From an uncultured bacterium (GTDB lineage: Bacteria > Cyanobacteriota > Vampirovibrionia > Gastranaerophilales > Gastranaerophilaceae), in NCBI GenBank assembly GCA_902797985.1, contig CADBUZ010000027.1, positions 1 through 32,896 of the forward strand: a stretch of 32,896 bases of DNA. The letters are read 5' to 3'. The position numbers and the translations under genes are program-made. The notes under the pieces were generated by a model that had not been told where the DNA came from, searched no databases, and saw only the letters and a program-made list of their open reading frames with translations. Numbering within the stretch: position 1 is the stretch's first letter; every line of letters starts with the position of its first letter. Positions 16,341-24,752 of the stretch are shown here, in pieces.

Positions 16341-16687
16341 ATTATTTAATTTTCAATGTCTTGAGCTTGGATAAACGTTTAATTTATCCCGTGTCTACCC
16401 CTCTCTCAAAACGATACTTAATCGTTTTGTTCGGCAGAGTACCACACGCCCTCGTTATTTAATTTTCAATGTCTTGAGCTTGAATAAACGTTTAATTTAC
16501 CCCGTGTCTACCCCTCTCTCAAAACGATACTTAATCGTTTTGTTCGGCAGAGTACCACACACCCACGTTATTTAATTTTCAAGCTTGGATAAACGTTTAA
16601 TTTACCCCGTGTCTACCCCTCTCTCAAAACGATACTTAATCGTTTTGTTCGGCAGAGTACCACACGCCCTCGTTATTCAGTTTTCAA
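16341..16687. repeat. Tandem 113-base repeats derived from the tRNA-Leu 5' half
   Basis: Three copies (16341-16453, 16454-16566, 16567-16671; the third lacks 8 bases) and a short fourth remnant (16672-16687). Read on the minus strand, each holds a promoter-like AT-rich stretch (TTGAAAATTAAATAA), the first bases of tRNA-Leu (GGGCGTGTGGT), a hairpin (AAAACGAT/ATCGTTTT, e.g. 16408-16428) where the D-loop should be, then GGTAGACACG again. None can fold as a full tRNA. They sit upstream of the real gene. The units are nearly identical, which suggests recent expansion or active homogenisation. Confidence 0.8.
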
Positions 16688-16762
16688 CAAATGCTTATAA
16701 ACACCTGCAATTAAATTCTATAATAAACATATTTTTTTGTAAAATGAATAATATTTATATAT

Positions 16763-16786
16763 GTAACAATATCGTTACTTAGTAAC
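16763..16786. promoter_or_regulatory. Palindromic operator-like site before the 16839 gene
   Basis: Three half-sites: GTAAC (16763-16767), GTTAC (16774-16778) and GTAAC (16782-16786). The last two form the perfect palindrome GTTACTTAGTAAC. It lies 52 bases before the ATG and could bind a dimeric repressor. The GAGG SD is at 16827-16830. Confidence 0.45.
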
Positions 16787-16838
16787 AAATATATTTTTCA
16801 GATACGTTATTTATTTGTAATAATTTTGAGGTATTCCA

Positions 16839-18344
16839 ATGTACATTAACGCTATTCAACCAACTGATAACAAACCTACTTTTCAAGGTATTACCAAACT
16901 TATGAAACGCCAAATTTTTGTTGACGGGAAAAAAGATATTAGAGCGGTTCTTGCTCCGAGAGGAAATAAAAATACCAAAGTAGGGCAGCTTCCTCCGAAT
17001 ATTTTTTCGGCTATTCCTAACAATGAAAACAGACCAAATGTTATAAAAGAAATATTTACAACATTCGAAGAATGTGCTAACGAAATGAGAGAATTTAAAG
17101 CCAGCATTAACGGCCCAAAAGAAGAATATATAAACAGACGTCCTAATTCTTGCGTTGAAAAAATGAAAAACATTTTTGTAAAACACGGAATAATGGATAA
17201 ATCAGAAAAATTTGACTTAGAATTTATTGGCGGCGGTGAATACAAAAATGCATGGAAAATGGTTGGACTAAAAGATAAAACAAATAATGACGAACTTTGT
17301 TTCAAAGTATTCCATCTTGTTGACACTACTCCGGAATGGCATAAATATAAATGTCACGGAAATTATGCTGAAATAAACAGTTCTACATACTGGATGTCAA
17401 AAGAAGGAAGATATACAGACCAAAATAAATTCTATTTAGGTGACATCCATAACGGATATCTTATTGATAGATATGTAGACGAAACAACTCCCGCTCCACA
17501 AAAATATGTAACAATTTACGACTATGGTTCCAAAAAGGTTGATGAAGTCCAAAATGGTAATGGTCACAATAAACTCTATGAATATTGCATTGATGAAGGC
17601 GGTTCAAGAGTCGTTAACAGAGTTAAAAATACCAGCAATACTGCCAGATATGTACTTAAAGAAATTAAAAACACTCCTGAAAAGTTCAGATACAATAAAT
17701 GGTATGAAATACATTATCACTGGAAACACCTTGATAAAATTCAAAAAGAAGCAGGACTTGCACTTGCCATAAAACACCTTGAACCTGCAAAACAAGAAAT
17801 TGCAATTCAAACAAGTCTTGAAAACAGGAAACCTTTTGTTGACATGGCTATTGGATATGTTCTTAAATACTTGCCAGAAGACAAAGCTGATTACTACTTT
17901 GATGTGCTTATGAAAAGAAATAATCCTAGAACTCAAACCGTTGTTTTGAACGAAATACCGCTACTTGCGAAAAAAGATGCTAAAATCAAATACGACGATA
18001 TTGATGTCCCAAGATTTGAGCTTGACGCAGAAAAAGTTGCTAAATATTATAAAAAAGCAGAAAAATTAGTTCTTCCTGAAACACAAGAACATTTAGCAAG
18101 CTATATTCACCTTCTTCCTAAAGAAATTATGATGGAAGAAGCTGACAAACTAATCGCTAAAAACGATTATGCTATAAATGATAGACTGCTTCACAAAATA
18201 AAATTTCTTGATACTGAAGAATTAGGATTTTCTGACAAAATTGAATTAATAAACAAAATCAATGTAACAAGTTCCGATCCTTTTATAAAGCAAAAAGCTA
18301 GTCAAATAAGAACAAAAGTTATAAGAGATTCTTTAGAGGACTAA
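16839..18344 (+). CDS. Orphan protein, possibly with a kinase-like N-lobe
   Basis: 501 residues, ATG with SD GAGG. The N-terminus has T-F-Q-G, an F-x-G tag seen on other orphan proteins here. Residues 128-140 (E-F-I-G-G-G-E-Y-K-N-A-W-K), K156 in C-F-K-V-F and E178 in Y-A-E-I-N are placed like the glycine loop, ATP-binding lysine and helix-C glutamate of a protein kinase, and I-D-E-G-G (251-255) could stand for the D-x-G motif. No H-R-D loop is visible, so it may be a pseudokinase or a different fold. The C-terminal half is helical and repeat-like. No signal peptide. Probably co-transcribed with the next gene (15-base gap). Low certainty on function. Confidence 0.5.
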   Translation: MYINAIQPTDNKPTFQGITKLMKRQIFVDGKKDIRAVLAPRGNKNTKVGQLPPNIFSAIPNNENRPNVIKEIFTTFEECANEMREFKASINGPKEEYINRRPNSCVEKMKNIFVKHGIMDKSEKFDLEFIGGGEYKNAWKMVGLKDKTNNDELCFKVFHLVDTTPEWHKYKCHGNYAEINSSTYWMSKEGRYTDQNKFYLGDIHNGYLIDRYVDETTPAPQKYVTIYDYGSKKVDEVQNGNGHNKLYEYCIDEGGSRVVNRVKNTSNTARYVLKEIKNTPEKFRYNKWYEIHYHWKHLDKIQKEAGLALAIKHLEPAKQEIAIQTSLENRKPFVDMAIGYVLKYLPEDKADYYFDVLMKRNNPRTQTVVLNEIPLLAKKDAKIKYDDIDVPRFELDAEKVAKYYKKAEKLVLPETQEHLASYIHLLPKEIMMEEADKLIAKNDYAINDRLLHKIKFLDTEELGFSDKIELINKINVTSSDPFIKQKASQIRTKVIRDSLED

Positions 18345-18359
18345 TAGAAGGCAACATAA

Positions 18360-19421
18360 ATGATAACTCTATCTACAGTAAAAAGCACTAAAATTCCCGC
18401 AATAGGGAATGAATGTAAAAAGATGATCTCAAAAACCCATCCTGAAAGATTTGACACACCTGATATGCTTTTTGCAAGGTCGATGAATGTTATCGCGAAA
18501 AATAATATCTACGAAGAATACTCTAAAAAGATTCCAAAAGAAGCTTCCGACTCTGATATTTTCAGACTAACCTCTGACAAAATTGAGGATAGCTACAATC
18601 GTGCTATATGGGTAAATCCAAAAACTAAACAACCATACTATTTGTTAAAAGAAGACGAACTCGAAAATGGTGATATTGTTCTTAGAATTTTAAATAAGAA
18701 TGGAAAGTTTCTAAAAAATGCTCAAGTTACACCACAAGAAGGAATACTCTTAGATCTTGAAGATGGAAGAAAACTAAAAACACCTATATTGGACTGCGAC
18801 ATTACTCATACGGATTTTATTGATATATTAGCCAGCAGATATAATCCCTTTGCTAAATTCAAAACTATTAACATAAAAAAAGAACTCGCAGAAAACATTG
18901 ATAATATTATGTCAGGAAAAGAAAAAATAATATCTATGTCATATGGGGCATATGTAACTCTTAATGATGCTGCAAAATCAGGGAATAAAATAAAAAAAGA
19001 TATTTTTAACATTTTAGAAGAACACTATCCAGATACATTAAAAAACATACAAAATTTTAAAAAGTATACAAAAACGAAACAAATTTTAGAATCGGCAGGA
19101 AATGGCGGAGATAAACAATACTCTGCTTATTTAGGTTATACCGGTTTGCAAGGAGTAGGCGGGCTAAATCCTATCGGGAAGGTTGATACAAATTCTGCTT
19201 CAAGAAACAGTCTTTTTACTCAACACTATGAGAGATTTAACTATCCTATCACTACAACACCATACGGAATAAACATTAGCGGTTTAAAAGGAACTGACAT
19301 TGAATTACAACATAACTTAAAAAGCGGGATAATACTACACATTAAAAGAGGAACGTCCTACTCAACACCTGTAAGAGCCTCGAAAATTTTATTAAACAAT
19401 ATGATGAATGATATTATATAA
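18360..19421 (+). CDS. Divergent subtilisin-like (S8) serine protease
   Basis: 353 residues. G-T-S-Y-S-T-P (331-337) matches the catalytic-serine motif G-T-S-M-A-T-P of subtilases, with S333. S-A-G-N-G-G (245-250) matches the oxyanion asparagine motif, N248. I-I-S-M-S-Y-G (190-196) matches the strand V-I-N-M-S-L-G, and H150 followed by F-I-D-I-L-A would match H-G-T-H-V-A-G. The catalytic aspartate is unclear (D132 in I-L-L-D is the best candidate). Motifs occur in the family order. No signal peptide is visible, so it may act inside the cell or leave by another route. Preceded by SD AGAAGG in the 15-base gap after the kinase-like gene. Confidence 0.6.
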   Translation: MITLSTVKSTKIPAIGNECKKMISKTHPERFDTPDMLFARSMNVIAKNNIYEEYSKKIPKEASDSDIFRLTSDKIEDSYNRAIWVNPKTKQPYYLLKEDELENGDIVLRILNKNGKFLKNAQVTPQEGILLDLEDGRKLKTPILDCDITHTDFIDILASRYNPFAKFKTINIKKELAENIDNIMSGKEKIISMSYGAYVTLNDAAKSGNKIKKDIFNILEEHYPDTLKNIQNFKKYTKTKQILESAGNGGDKQYSAYLGYTGLQGVGGLNPIGKVDTNSASRNSLFTQHYERFNYPITTTPYGINISGLKGTDIELQHNLKSGIILHIKRGTSYSTPVRASKILLNNMMNDII

Positions 19422-19506
19422 AATAACCTCATCTCTTATAAATTATGATAAAATTATTATATAAAAGGATTTGAATTATACTCATATAAAAGTGAGAAAG
19501 GTTTAT

Positions 19507-20550
19507 ATGAAAATCTTTAACTTATCAATTTTAATAATATTTATACTTACAATATTCATTGTAAACAAAGGAGTTTGTATGGAAACAACCAATTTAACAC
19601 AAAAAGAACAAAATATTGTATACATATCTTCATATACAGCAAAAGGTGATATGCAAAACTTAGAAAAAGCTCTTAATAAAGCTTTAGATGATAAATTAAC
19701 AATATATGAAACAAAAGAAATATTAGTACAAATGTATGCTTACTGTGGTTTTCCAAGATGTCTAAATGCACTGACAACATTAATGAGGGTAACTGATGAA
19801 CGTAGTGCAAATAATAACTACGACGAATATGGAGTTGAACCGACAGAGCTACCTTCTGACAGTAACAAGCTGGATATCGGAACTGCAATACAAACAAAAC
19901 TCGTTGGGACACATGTAACAGGACGACTCTTTGAGTTTGAACCTGCAATTGATAAATACCTAAAAGAACACCTCTTTGCAGATATATTTTCAAGAGGAGT
20001 GCTATCCTACGAAGAAAGAGAAATTGCTACAATAGCAGCATTGTCCTCTCTCTCTGACGTTGAACCACAACTAAAAGCACACATTCAAATTGCACAAAAC
20101 ATAGGAGTTCCTCAATCTAAAATAGATGACATCCTAAAAATTACAGAATATAACACCTTCAAAAACATTATCTTTGAAAGAGGGAATAAAAATGATGCAT
20201 ATGCACAATATTTCGTAGGTCAAAGCTATCTTAAAATGCTAAACTCTGAGGGAATGAATATAGCAAATGTCACCTTTGAACCGGGTTGCAGAAACAACTG
20301 GCACATTCACCACAAAGGCGGACAAATACTTATGGTTATTCAAGGCAGAGGATACTACCAAGAATGGGGAAAACCAGCAAGAGAACTTCACGCGGGAGAT
20401 GTTGTAAATATTCCAGCCGAAGTCAAACACTGGCATGGAGCAGCTAAAGATAGTTGGTTTGTGCATGTGGCAATTGAAGTTCCTACCAAAAGCGGATTTA
20501 CTGAATGGTTAGAACCTGTAGATAATAACGATTACAATGAGTTAAAATAA
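19507..20550 (+). CDS. Carboxymuconolactone decarboxylase-like and cupin fusion protein, exported
   Basis: I chose ATG 19507 because a good SD (AGAAAGG) precedes it and it starts a hydrophobic leader M-K-I-F-N-L-S-I-L-I-I-F-I-L-T; an upstream TTG (19471) has a poorer SD. The protein is 347 residues. The leader (1-25) is a signal peptide or anchor; N-K-G-V-C is not a good lipobox. Then come two AhpD/CMD-like helical segments (Y-C-G-F-P-R-C-L-N-A and a second around F-S-R-G-V-L-S-Y-E-E-R-E) and a C-terminal cupin with W-H-I-H-H, G-x-G-Y-Y and H-W-H-G as metal ligands. Relatives are redox or small-molecule enzymes; substrate unknown. Confidence 0.8.
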   Translation: MKIFNLSILIIFILTIFIVNKGVCMETTNLTQKEQNIVYISSYTAKGDMQNLEKALNKALDDKLTIYETKEILVQMYAYCGFPRCLNALTTLMRVTDERSANNNYDEYGVEPTELPSDSNKLDIGTAIQTKLVGTHVTGRLFEFEPAIDKYLKEHLFADIFSRGVLSYEEREIATIAALSSLSDVEPQLKAHIQIAQNIGVPQSKIDDILKITEYNTFKNIIFERGNKNDAYAQYFVGQSYLKMLNSEGMNIANVTFEPGCRNNWHIHHKGGQILMVIQGRGYYQEWGKPARELHAGDVVNIPAEVKHWHGAAKDSWFVHVAIEVPTKSGFTEWLEPVDNNDYNELK

Positions 20551-20576
20551 TATTTTTATAATATAATTAATGTATT

Positions 20577-21812
20577 ATGGCAAATATAATTAAAGTACAA
20601 AAGGGAACAAAAGATATACTTCCACAAGAAATCAGCTTGTGGTACAAAATGGAAGACAATGCTCGCAAAATATTCTCAAACGCAGGATATGGTGAGCTTA
20701 GAACTCCTATTTTTGAAGCAACAGAACTTTTTGCAAGAGGGGTTGGTGATACGACTGATATCGTTAATAAAGAAATGTATACTTTCGAAAAAAGCGAAAG
20801 AAGTTTAACTCTTAGACCAGAAAACACCGCAGGTGTCGTCAGAGCCTTTATTGAAAACGGTATGCATAGACTATCTGCTCCTGTTAAACTTTGGTATAAA
20901 GGTCCAATGTTTAGATATGAAAGACCACAAGCAGGCAGACAAAGACAATTTCATCAAGTTGGTGTTGAAATGTTTGGAATAAAGGATGCTACAGCTGATG
21001 CAGAAATTATAGAATTGGCTGTTTCTTACCTCAAATCACTTGGCTTAAATGACCTTGATGTAGAAATCAATTCTCTGGGTTGTCCAAACTGTAGAGAAAA
21101 CTTCAAAAAACAATTAAGAGAAGTTCTTAAACCATACTTTAATGATTTGTGCGAGGATTGTCAAACAAGATATGAAAAAAATCCGCTAAGACTTCTTGAT
21201 TGCAAAGTAGAATCTTGCAAATCAATTTTCGAAAAGCCTGAAGTCAAACAGGTTATACAAGGCGACTTTATATGTGATGAATGTTCTGAACACTTTGAAC
21301 AACTAAAAACATATTTAGACGCATTAAACATAAAATATTCTGTAAATAAATTACTCGTTAGAGGACTTGACTATTACAACAGAACCGTTTTTGAAATAAA
21401 ATCTAATAACTTAGGTTCTCAAAATGCTGTATGTGGTGGAGGCAGATACGATAGCTTAGTTAAAAATTTAGGAGGAGAAGATACTCCCGCTATAGGATTT
21501 GCTATGGGGATGGAGAGATTGTATTCTCTCATGGAAAAATCTCCGGATAATAAACTTGATGCATTTGTCGTTTCTACTGACAAAACAGAAGCTTTAAAAC
21601 TTGTTAAATACCTTCGTGATAACAACAAAAAAACAGATTTTGATTTTAACGGCAAAAAATTCACAAAACAAATGGAAAAAGCCTCTAAAGTAGCAAAATT
21701 TGCTGTTATTTTAGGTGAAGACGAAATTGCAAACAACACTATATCCGTTAAAAATTTGGAAACATCCGAACAAATAACAATAAATAGAGAAAATTTACTT
21801 AACAACATATAA
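20577..21812 (+). CDS. hisS: Histidyl-tRNA synthetase
   Basis: 411 residues, the usual length. Class II motif 2 is seen in R-Y-E-R-P-Q-A-G-R-Q-R-Q-F-H-Q, the histidine-specific V-R-G-L-D-Y-Y near 260, and motif 3 in G-I-G-F-A-M-G-M-E-R. It charges tRNA-His. No SD: TATAAT (20562-20567) ends 9 bases before the ATG, so a very short or no leader is likely. Convergent with recA across a shared terminator. Confidence 0.97.
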   Translation: MANIIKVQKGTKDILPQEISLWYKMEDNARKIFSNAGYGELRTPIFEATELFARGVGDTTDIVNKEMYTFEKSERSLTLRPENTAGVVRAFIENGMHRLSAPVKLWYKGPMFRYERPQAGRQRQFHQVGVEMFGIKDATADAEIIELAVSYLKSLGLNDLDVEINSLGCPNCRENFKKQLREVLKPYFNDLCEDCQTRYEKNPLRLLDCKVESCKSIFEKPEVKQVIQGDFICDECSEHFEQLKTYLDALNIKYSVNKLLVRGLDYYNRTVFEIKSNNLGSQNAVCGGGRYDSLVKNLGGEDTPAIGFAMGMERLYSLMEKSPDNKLDAFVVSTDKTEALKLVKYLRDNNKKTDFDFNGKKFTKQMEKASKVAKFAVILGEDEIANNTISVKNLETSEQITINRENLLNNI

Positions 21813-21850
21813 AAAAAAGAACCATACATTTCTTTATGGTTCTTTTTTTT
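21811..21850. terminator. Bidirectional terminator between hisS and recA
   Basis: 16-bp stem (21811-21826 with 21835-21850) with an 8-base loop, A-run on one side and T-run on the other. It serves both convergent genes. Confidence 0.9.
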
Positions 21851-21859
21851 TGATAAAAT

Positions 21860-22888
21860 TTAATCTTCAGCTAATTTTTCTCTCACTAATCTTTCGATTT
21901 CTGCTAATAGATCAGGGTTTTCCTCTAAAAATTCTTTTGATTTTTCTCGGCCTTGTCCCAGCTTTGAATCATTATAACTAAACCAAGCTCCTGCTTTATT
22001 AACAATTCCTAAATTAACAGCTACATCTAAAATATTACCCGTTTTAGAAATACCCTTACCGAATATAATATCAAATTCAGCAGTTCTAAAAGGAGGTGCT
22101 ACTTTATTTTTAAGAACTCTGACTCTTACATGATTCCCAACATCTTCACCATCACCTTTAAGAGTTTCAGTACGTTTTATTTCCATTCTTACAGAAGCAT
22201 AATACTTAAGCGCATTACCACCTGTAGTTGTTTCAGGATTGCCGTACATAACCCCGATTTTTTGTCTTAATTGGTTAATAAAAATAACAGTTGTATTTGT
22301 TTTTCCAATAACACCGGTTAGTTTTCTCAAAGCTTTTGACATCAATCTTGCTTGAAGTCCCATTTGTTGATCTTCCATAGTACCTTCAATTTCCGCTTTT
22401 GGAACAAGCGCAGCAACTGAGTCAACAACAATAATATCTACAGCGCCCGAACGAACTAATTCTTCAGTAATATCAAGAGCTTGCTCACCAGTATCAGGCT
22501 GAGATATTAATAACTCATCAATATTAACTCCTAAATTCTTTGCATATTCAGGATCAAGTGCATGCTCTGCATCTACAAATGCTGCAATACCACCTTTCTT
22601 TTGGCATTCTGCAACAATATGTTGAGCCAAAGTAGTTTTACCAGATGACTCAGGTCCATATATTTCAATTATACGACCTCTTGGAATACCACCTATTCCT
22701 AATGCTACGTCAAGAGATAATGCCCCTGTCGGGATTGCATCTACATTAACAGTTGTCTTATCGCCCAATTTCATAATTGAGCCTTTTCCGAAATCTTTTT
22801 CTATCTTTTCTATCGCTAAATTTAATGCTTTAGCACGCTCTGCAGAAATACCTGCAGTAGTATTTTCAGTTTTTTCAGCAGTTGCCAT
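21860..22888 (-). CDS. recA: Recombinase RecA
   Basis: 342 residues, full length. Walker A G-P-E-S-S-G-K-T (78-85), Walker B V-D-I-I-V-V-D-S, and the loop with N-Q-L-R-Q-K-I-G. RecA pairs homologous DNA and triggers LexA self-cleavage. It follows the HTH/coiled-coil gene by 23 bases, so no LexA box of its own is expected or seen in that gap. Confidence 0.98.
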   Translation of the reverse strand: MATAEKTENTTAGISAERAKALNLAIEKIEKDFGKGSIMKLGDKTTVNVDAIPTGALSLDVALGIGGIPRGRIIEIYGPESSGKTTLAQHIVAECQKKGGIAAFVDAEHALDPEYAKNLGVNIDELLISQPDTGEQALDITEELVRSGAVDIIVVDSVAALVPKAEIEGTMEDQQMGLQARLMSKALRKLTGVIGKTNTTVIFINQLRQKIGVMYGNPETTTGGNALKYYASVRMEIKRTETLKGDGEDVGNHVRVRVLKNKVAPPFRTAEFDIIFGKGISKTGNILDVAVNLGIVNKAGAWFSYNDSKLGQGREKSKEFLEENPDLLAEIERLVREKLAED

Positions 22889-22911
22889 TCTTCTTTTATC
22901 CTTATAATCTT

Positions 22912-23445
22912 CTAAAATAATGTTTGTTGTACATCTTCTTTTACATACATTCCGAACATAAATGGTCTGTATGAAGCATTCTCTTTCTTTAGGGTATAAT
23001 TTTCTTTTGTTAATTCTTCTATTTGAGCTTTTAAATTTTCATTATCTGTTTTACAACGAATAAGCTCAACAACAACCTCATCCATCCCTTCAAGTCTTTC
23101 ATCCAAAATTTTAGAAACAGAATCCGTAATATTAGACTCCATTCTATGTAATGATTTTAAAAGACTATCAACAACTAATTGAGAAGCAGATTGTGACATA
23201 ACTCCATTTGAAGAAGCATTCTTTATTGATTTTAACGTTCTTACATCATCCAATGAAAAATATGTTTTGCCATCATCTGTTTTCTTTGGCTCAATATCCG
23301 CCTTTTTACAGAGTTTAACAATCTCTAAATTATCAGTATCTAAAATTTTTCTCACATCTTGTGGAGATAAAACATTTTCGTTCACTTCACCAATACCCAC
23401 TAATCTTACCCTTGGTCTTTCATAATTATAGCTTAATACACCCAA
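22912..23445 (-). CDS. HTH and coiled-coil protein upstream of recA
   Basis: 177 residues from a TTG at 23445. Residues 24-75 look like a MerR-type helix-turn-helix ([10 protein letters not shown], then [11 protein letters not shown]). Residues about 95-160 are a coiled coil. A GTG at 23400 with SD AAGGG 9 bases before it would give a shorter 162-residue form; the TTG has no SD. The architecture suggests a DNA-binding protein that oligomerises. It sits directly upstream of recA in the same direction, with a variant motif TTAAATATTTGTAA (23461-23474) before it. Confidence 0.65.
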   Translation of the reverse strand: MGVLSYNYERPRVRLVGIGEVNENVLSPQDVRKILDTDNLEIVKLCKKADIEPKKTDDGKTYFSLDDVRTLKSIKNASSNGVMSQSASQLVVDSLLKSLHRMESNITDSVSKILDERLEGMDEVVVELIRCKTDNENLKAQIEELTKENYTLKKENASYRPFMFGMYVKEDVQQTLF

Positions 23446-23460
23446 TAATACTATACAATA

Positions 23461-23474
23461 TTACAAATATTTAA
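23461..23474 (-). promoter_or_regulatory. TTAAATATTTGTAA motif (variant)
   Basis: Minus strand, between the leuC-like gene and the HTH gene. One base longer than the core motif. TATTAT lies 18 bases further, but it overlaps the TTG start, which fits the GTG start at 23400 better. Confidence 0.4.
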
Positions 23475-23482
23475 GCAACTTC

Positions 23483-24730
23483 TTAACATTCTTTATCAGA
23501 TATATAACCGTTTATTGCAGTATACGCAGCCACATATGGAGATGCAAGATATATTTCACCCTTTGTATTACCCATACGACCTTGGAAATTTCTATTTTGA
23601 GTAGCTAGACATACTTCTCCATCGCCTAAAGTACCGGCATGTACCCCAACACAAGGTCCGCACCCAGGTGGAAGAATCACTGCTCCCGCATCCATAAATA
23701 TTTCTAACAAACCCTCTTTCAAAGATGCTTTATACACATCCGGAGATGCAGGACAAATCAACATTCTTACATCTTTATTAACTTTCTTTCCTTTTAATAT
23801 AGACGCTACTGTTCTCATATCTTCTAATCTGCCGTTTGTACACGTTCCGACATATACTTGATTAACTTTTATATGAGATAATTCACTGACTTTTCTTGTA
23901 TTATCAACCGTATGCGGACAAGAAACCGTACGAGGAACATCCTCTGCATTTATTTCGATTACTCTTTCATATTGAGCATCTTCATCAGGTTTTATTTGTC
24001 TAAACTTATCTTCTCTGCCTCTTTCTTTTAAATAAGCTCTTGTTGTTTCATCAGCAACAATCAACCCACACTTAGCTCCGGCTTCTACTGCCATATTTGA
24101 AAGAGTAAATCTTTCAGACATTGACATATTTTCAATAGTTTCTCCGCAAAACTCTAATGCTCTGTATGTTGCGCCATCAGCACCAATCATACCTATAATA
24201 TGAAGCATTAAATCTTTTGAATAAACACCCTCTTTTAATTTGCCATTTATTACAATTTTAAAAGTTCGAGGGACTTTTAACCACGTTTTCCCCAATGCCA
24301 TAGCAACAGCAACATCAGTAGAACCCATGCCTGTAGCAAACGCACCCAACGCACCTGATGTACAAGTATGAGAGTCTGCACCTACTAAAACTTCACAAGG
24401 ATTAACAAATTCTTCTACTAATCGTTGATGGCAAACACCTTCTCCTATATCAGATAAAACAGCTCCATACTCTTTTGAAAATTCTCTCAATACCATATGG
24501 GTATTAGATAACTCTTTTCTTGGACTTGGAGATGCGTGATCAATGAATAAAATAGTTCTTTCCGGATTATTTAATTTATCCTTACCCAATTTTTTAAATT
24601 CTTGAACAGTTAAAGGTCCTGTTCCATCCTGGACTGCTGACACATCAACCTTTGATATTATAAGTTCATCTGCGTGAACTTCTCTGCCTGCATGTTCTGA
24701 TAATATTTTTTCTACTAATGTTAATCCCAT
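23483..24730 (-). CDS. leuC: 3-isopropylmalate dehydratase / homoaconitase family, large subunit
   Basis: 415 residues, the length of the short (archaeal/bacterial type 2) LeuC group, a 4Fe-4S hydro-lyase. G-A-D-S-H-T-C-T-S-G (about 120), C-T-N-G-R (about 297) and P-P-G-C-G-P-C-V-G (about 354) carry the cluster cysteines. The small subunit (leuD) is not in the window. It follows the synthase gene by 22 bases, so it should act on that enzyme's product: isopropylmalate, homocitrate or citrate. The substrate is therefore linked to the neighbour's identity. Confidence 0.88.
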   Translation of the reverse strand: MGLTLVEKILSEHAGREVHADELIISKVDVSAVQDGTGPLTVQEFKKLGKDKLNNPERTILFIDHASPSPRKELSNTHMVLREFSKEYGAVLSDIGEGVCHQRLVEEFVNPCEVLVGADSHTCTSGALGAFATGMGSTDVAVAMALGKTWLKVPRTFKIVINGKLKEGVYSKDLMLHIIGMIGADGATYRALEFCGETIENMSMSERFTLSNMAVEAGAKCGLIVADETTRAYLKERGREDKFRQIKPDEDAQYERVIEINAEDVPRTVSCPHTVDNTRKVSELSHIKVNQVYVGTCTNGRLEDMRTVASILKGKKVNKDVRMLICPASPDVYKASLKEGLLEIFMDAGAVILPPGCGPCVGVHAGTLGDGEVCLATQNRNFQGRMGNTKGEIYLASPYVAAYTAINGYISDKEC

Positions 24731-24752
24731 AATTACCTCTATCTAACTTAAA

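Noticed and set aside
16045-16342. Overlapping short open frames on both strands across the tRNA-Leu region
   Set aside because: They cover a tRNA and its repeats, and their open frames come from repeated palindromes; not genes.
16341-16687. CRISPR-like array
   Set aside because: Repeat units are 113 bases, nearly identical throughout with no unique spacers, and match the tRNA; not CRISPR.
16013-16687. Integrated genetic element at tRNA-Leu
   Set aside because: Direct repeats of the tRNA 3' end exist, but they enclose only about 210 bases and no integrase gene is present; kept as an observation, not called an element.
19471-19506. TTG start at 19471 for the CMD-cupin gene
   Set aside because: The in-frame ATG at 19507 has a better SD and begins the hydrophobic leader.
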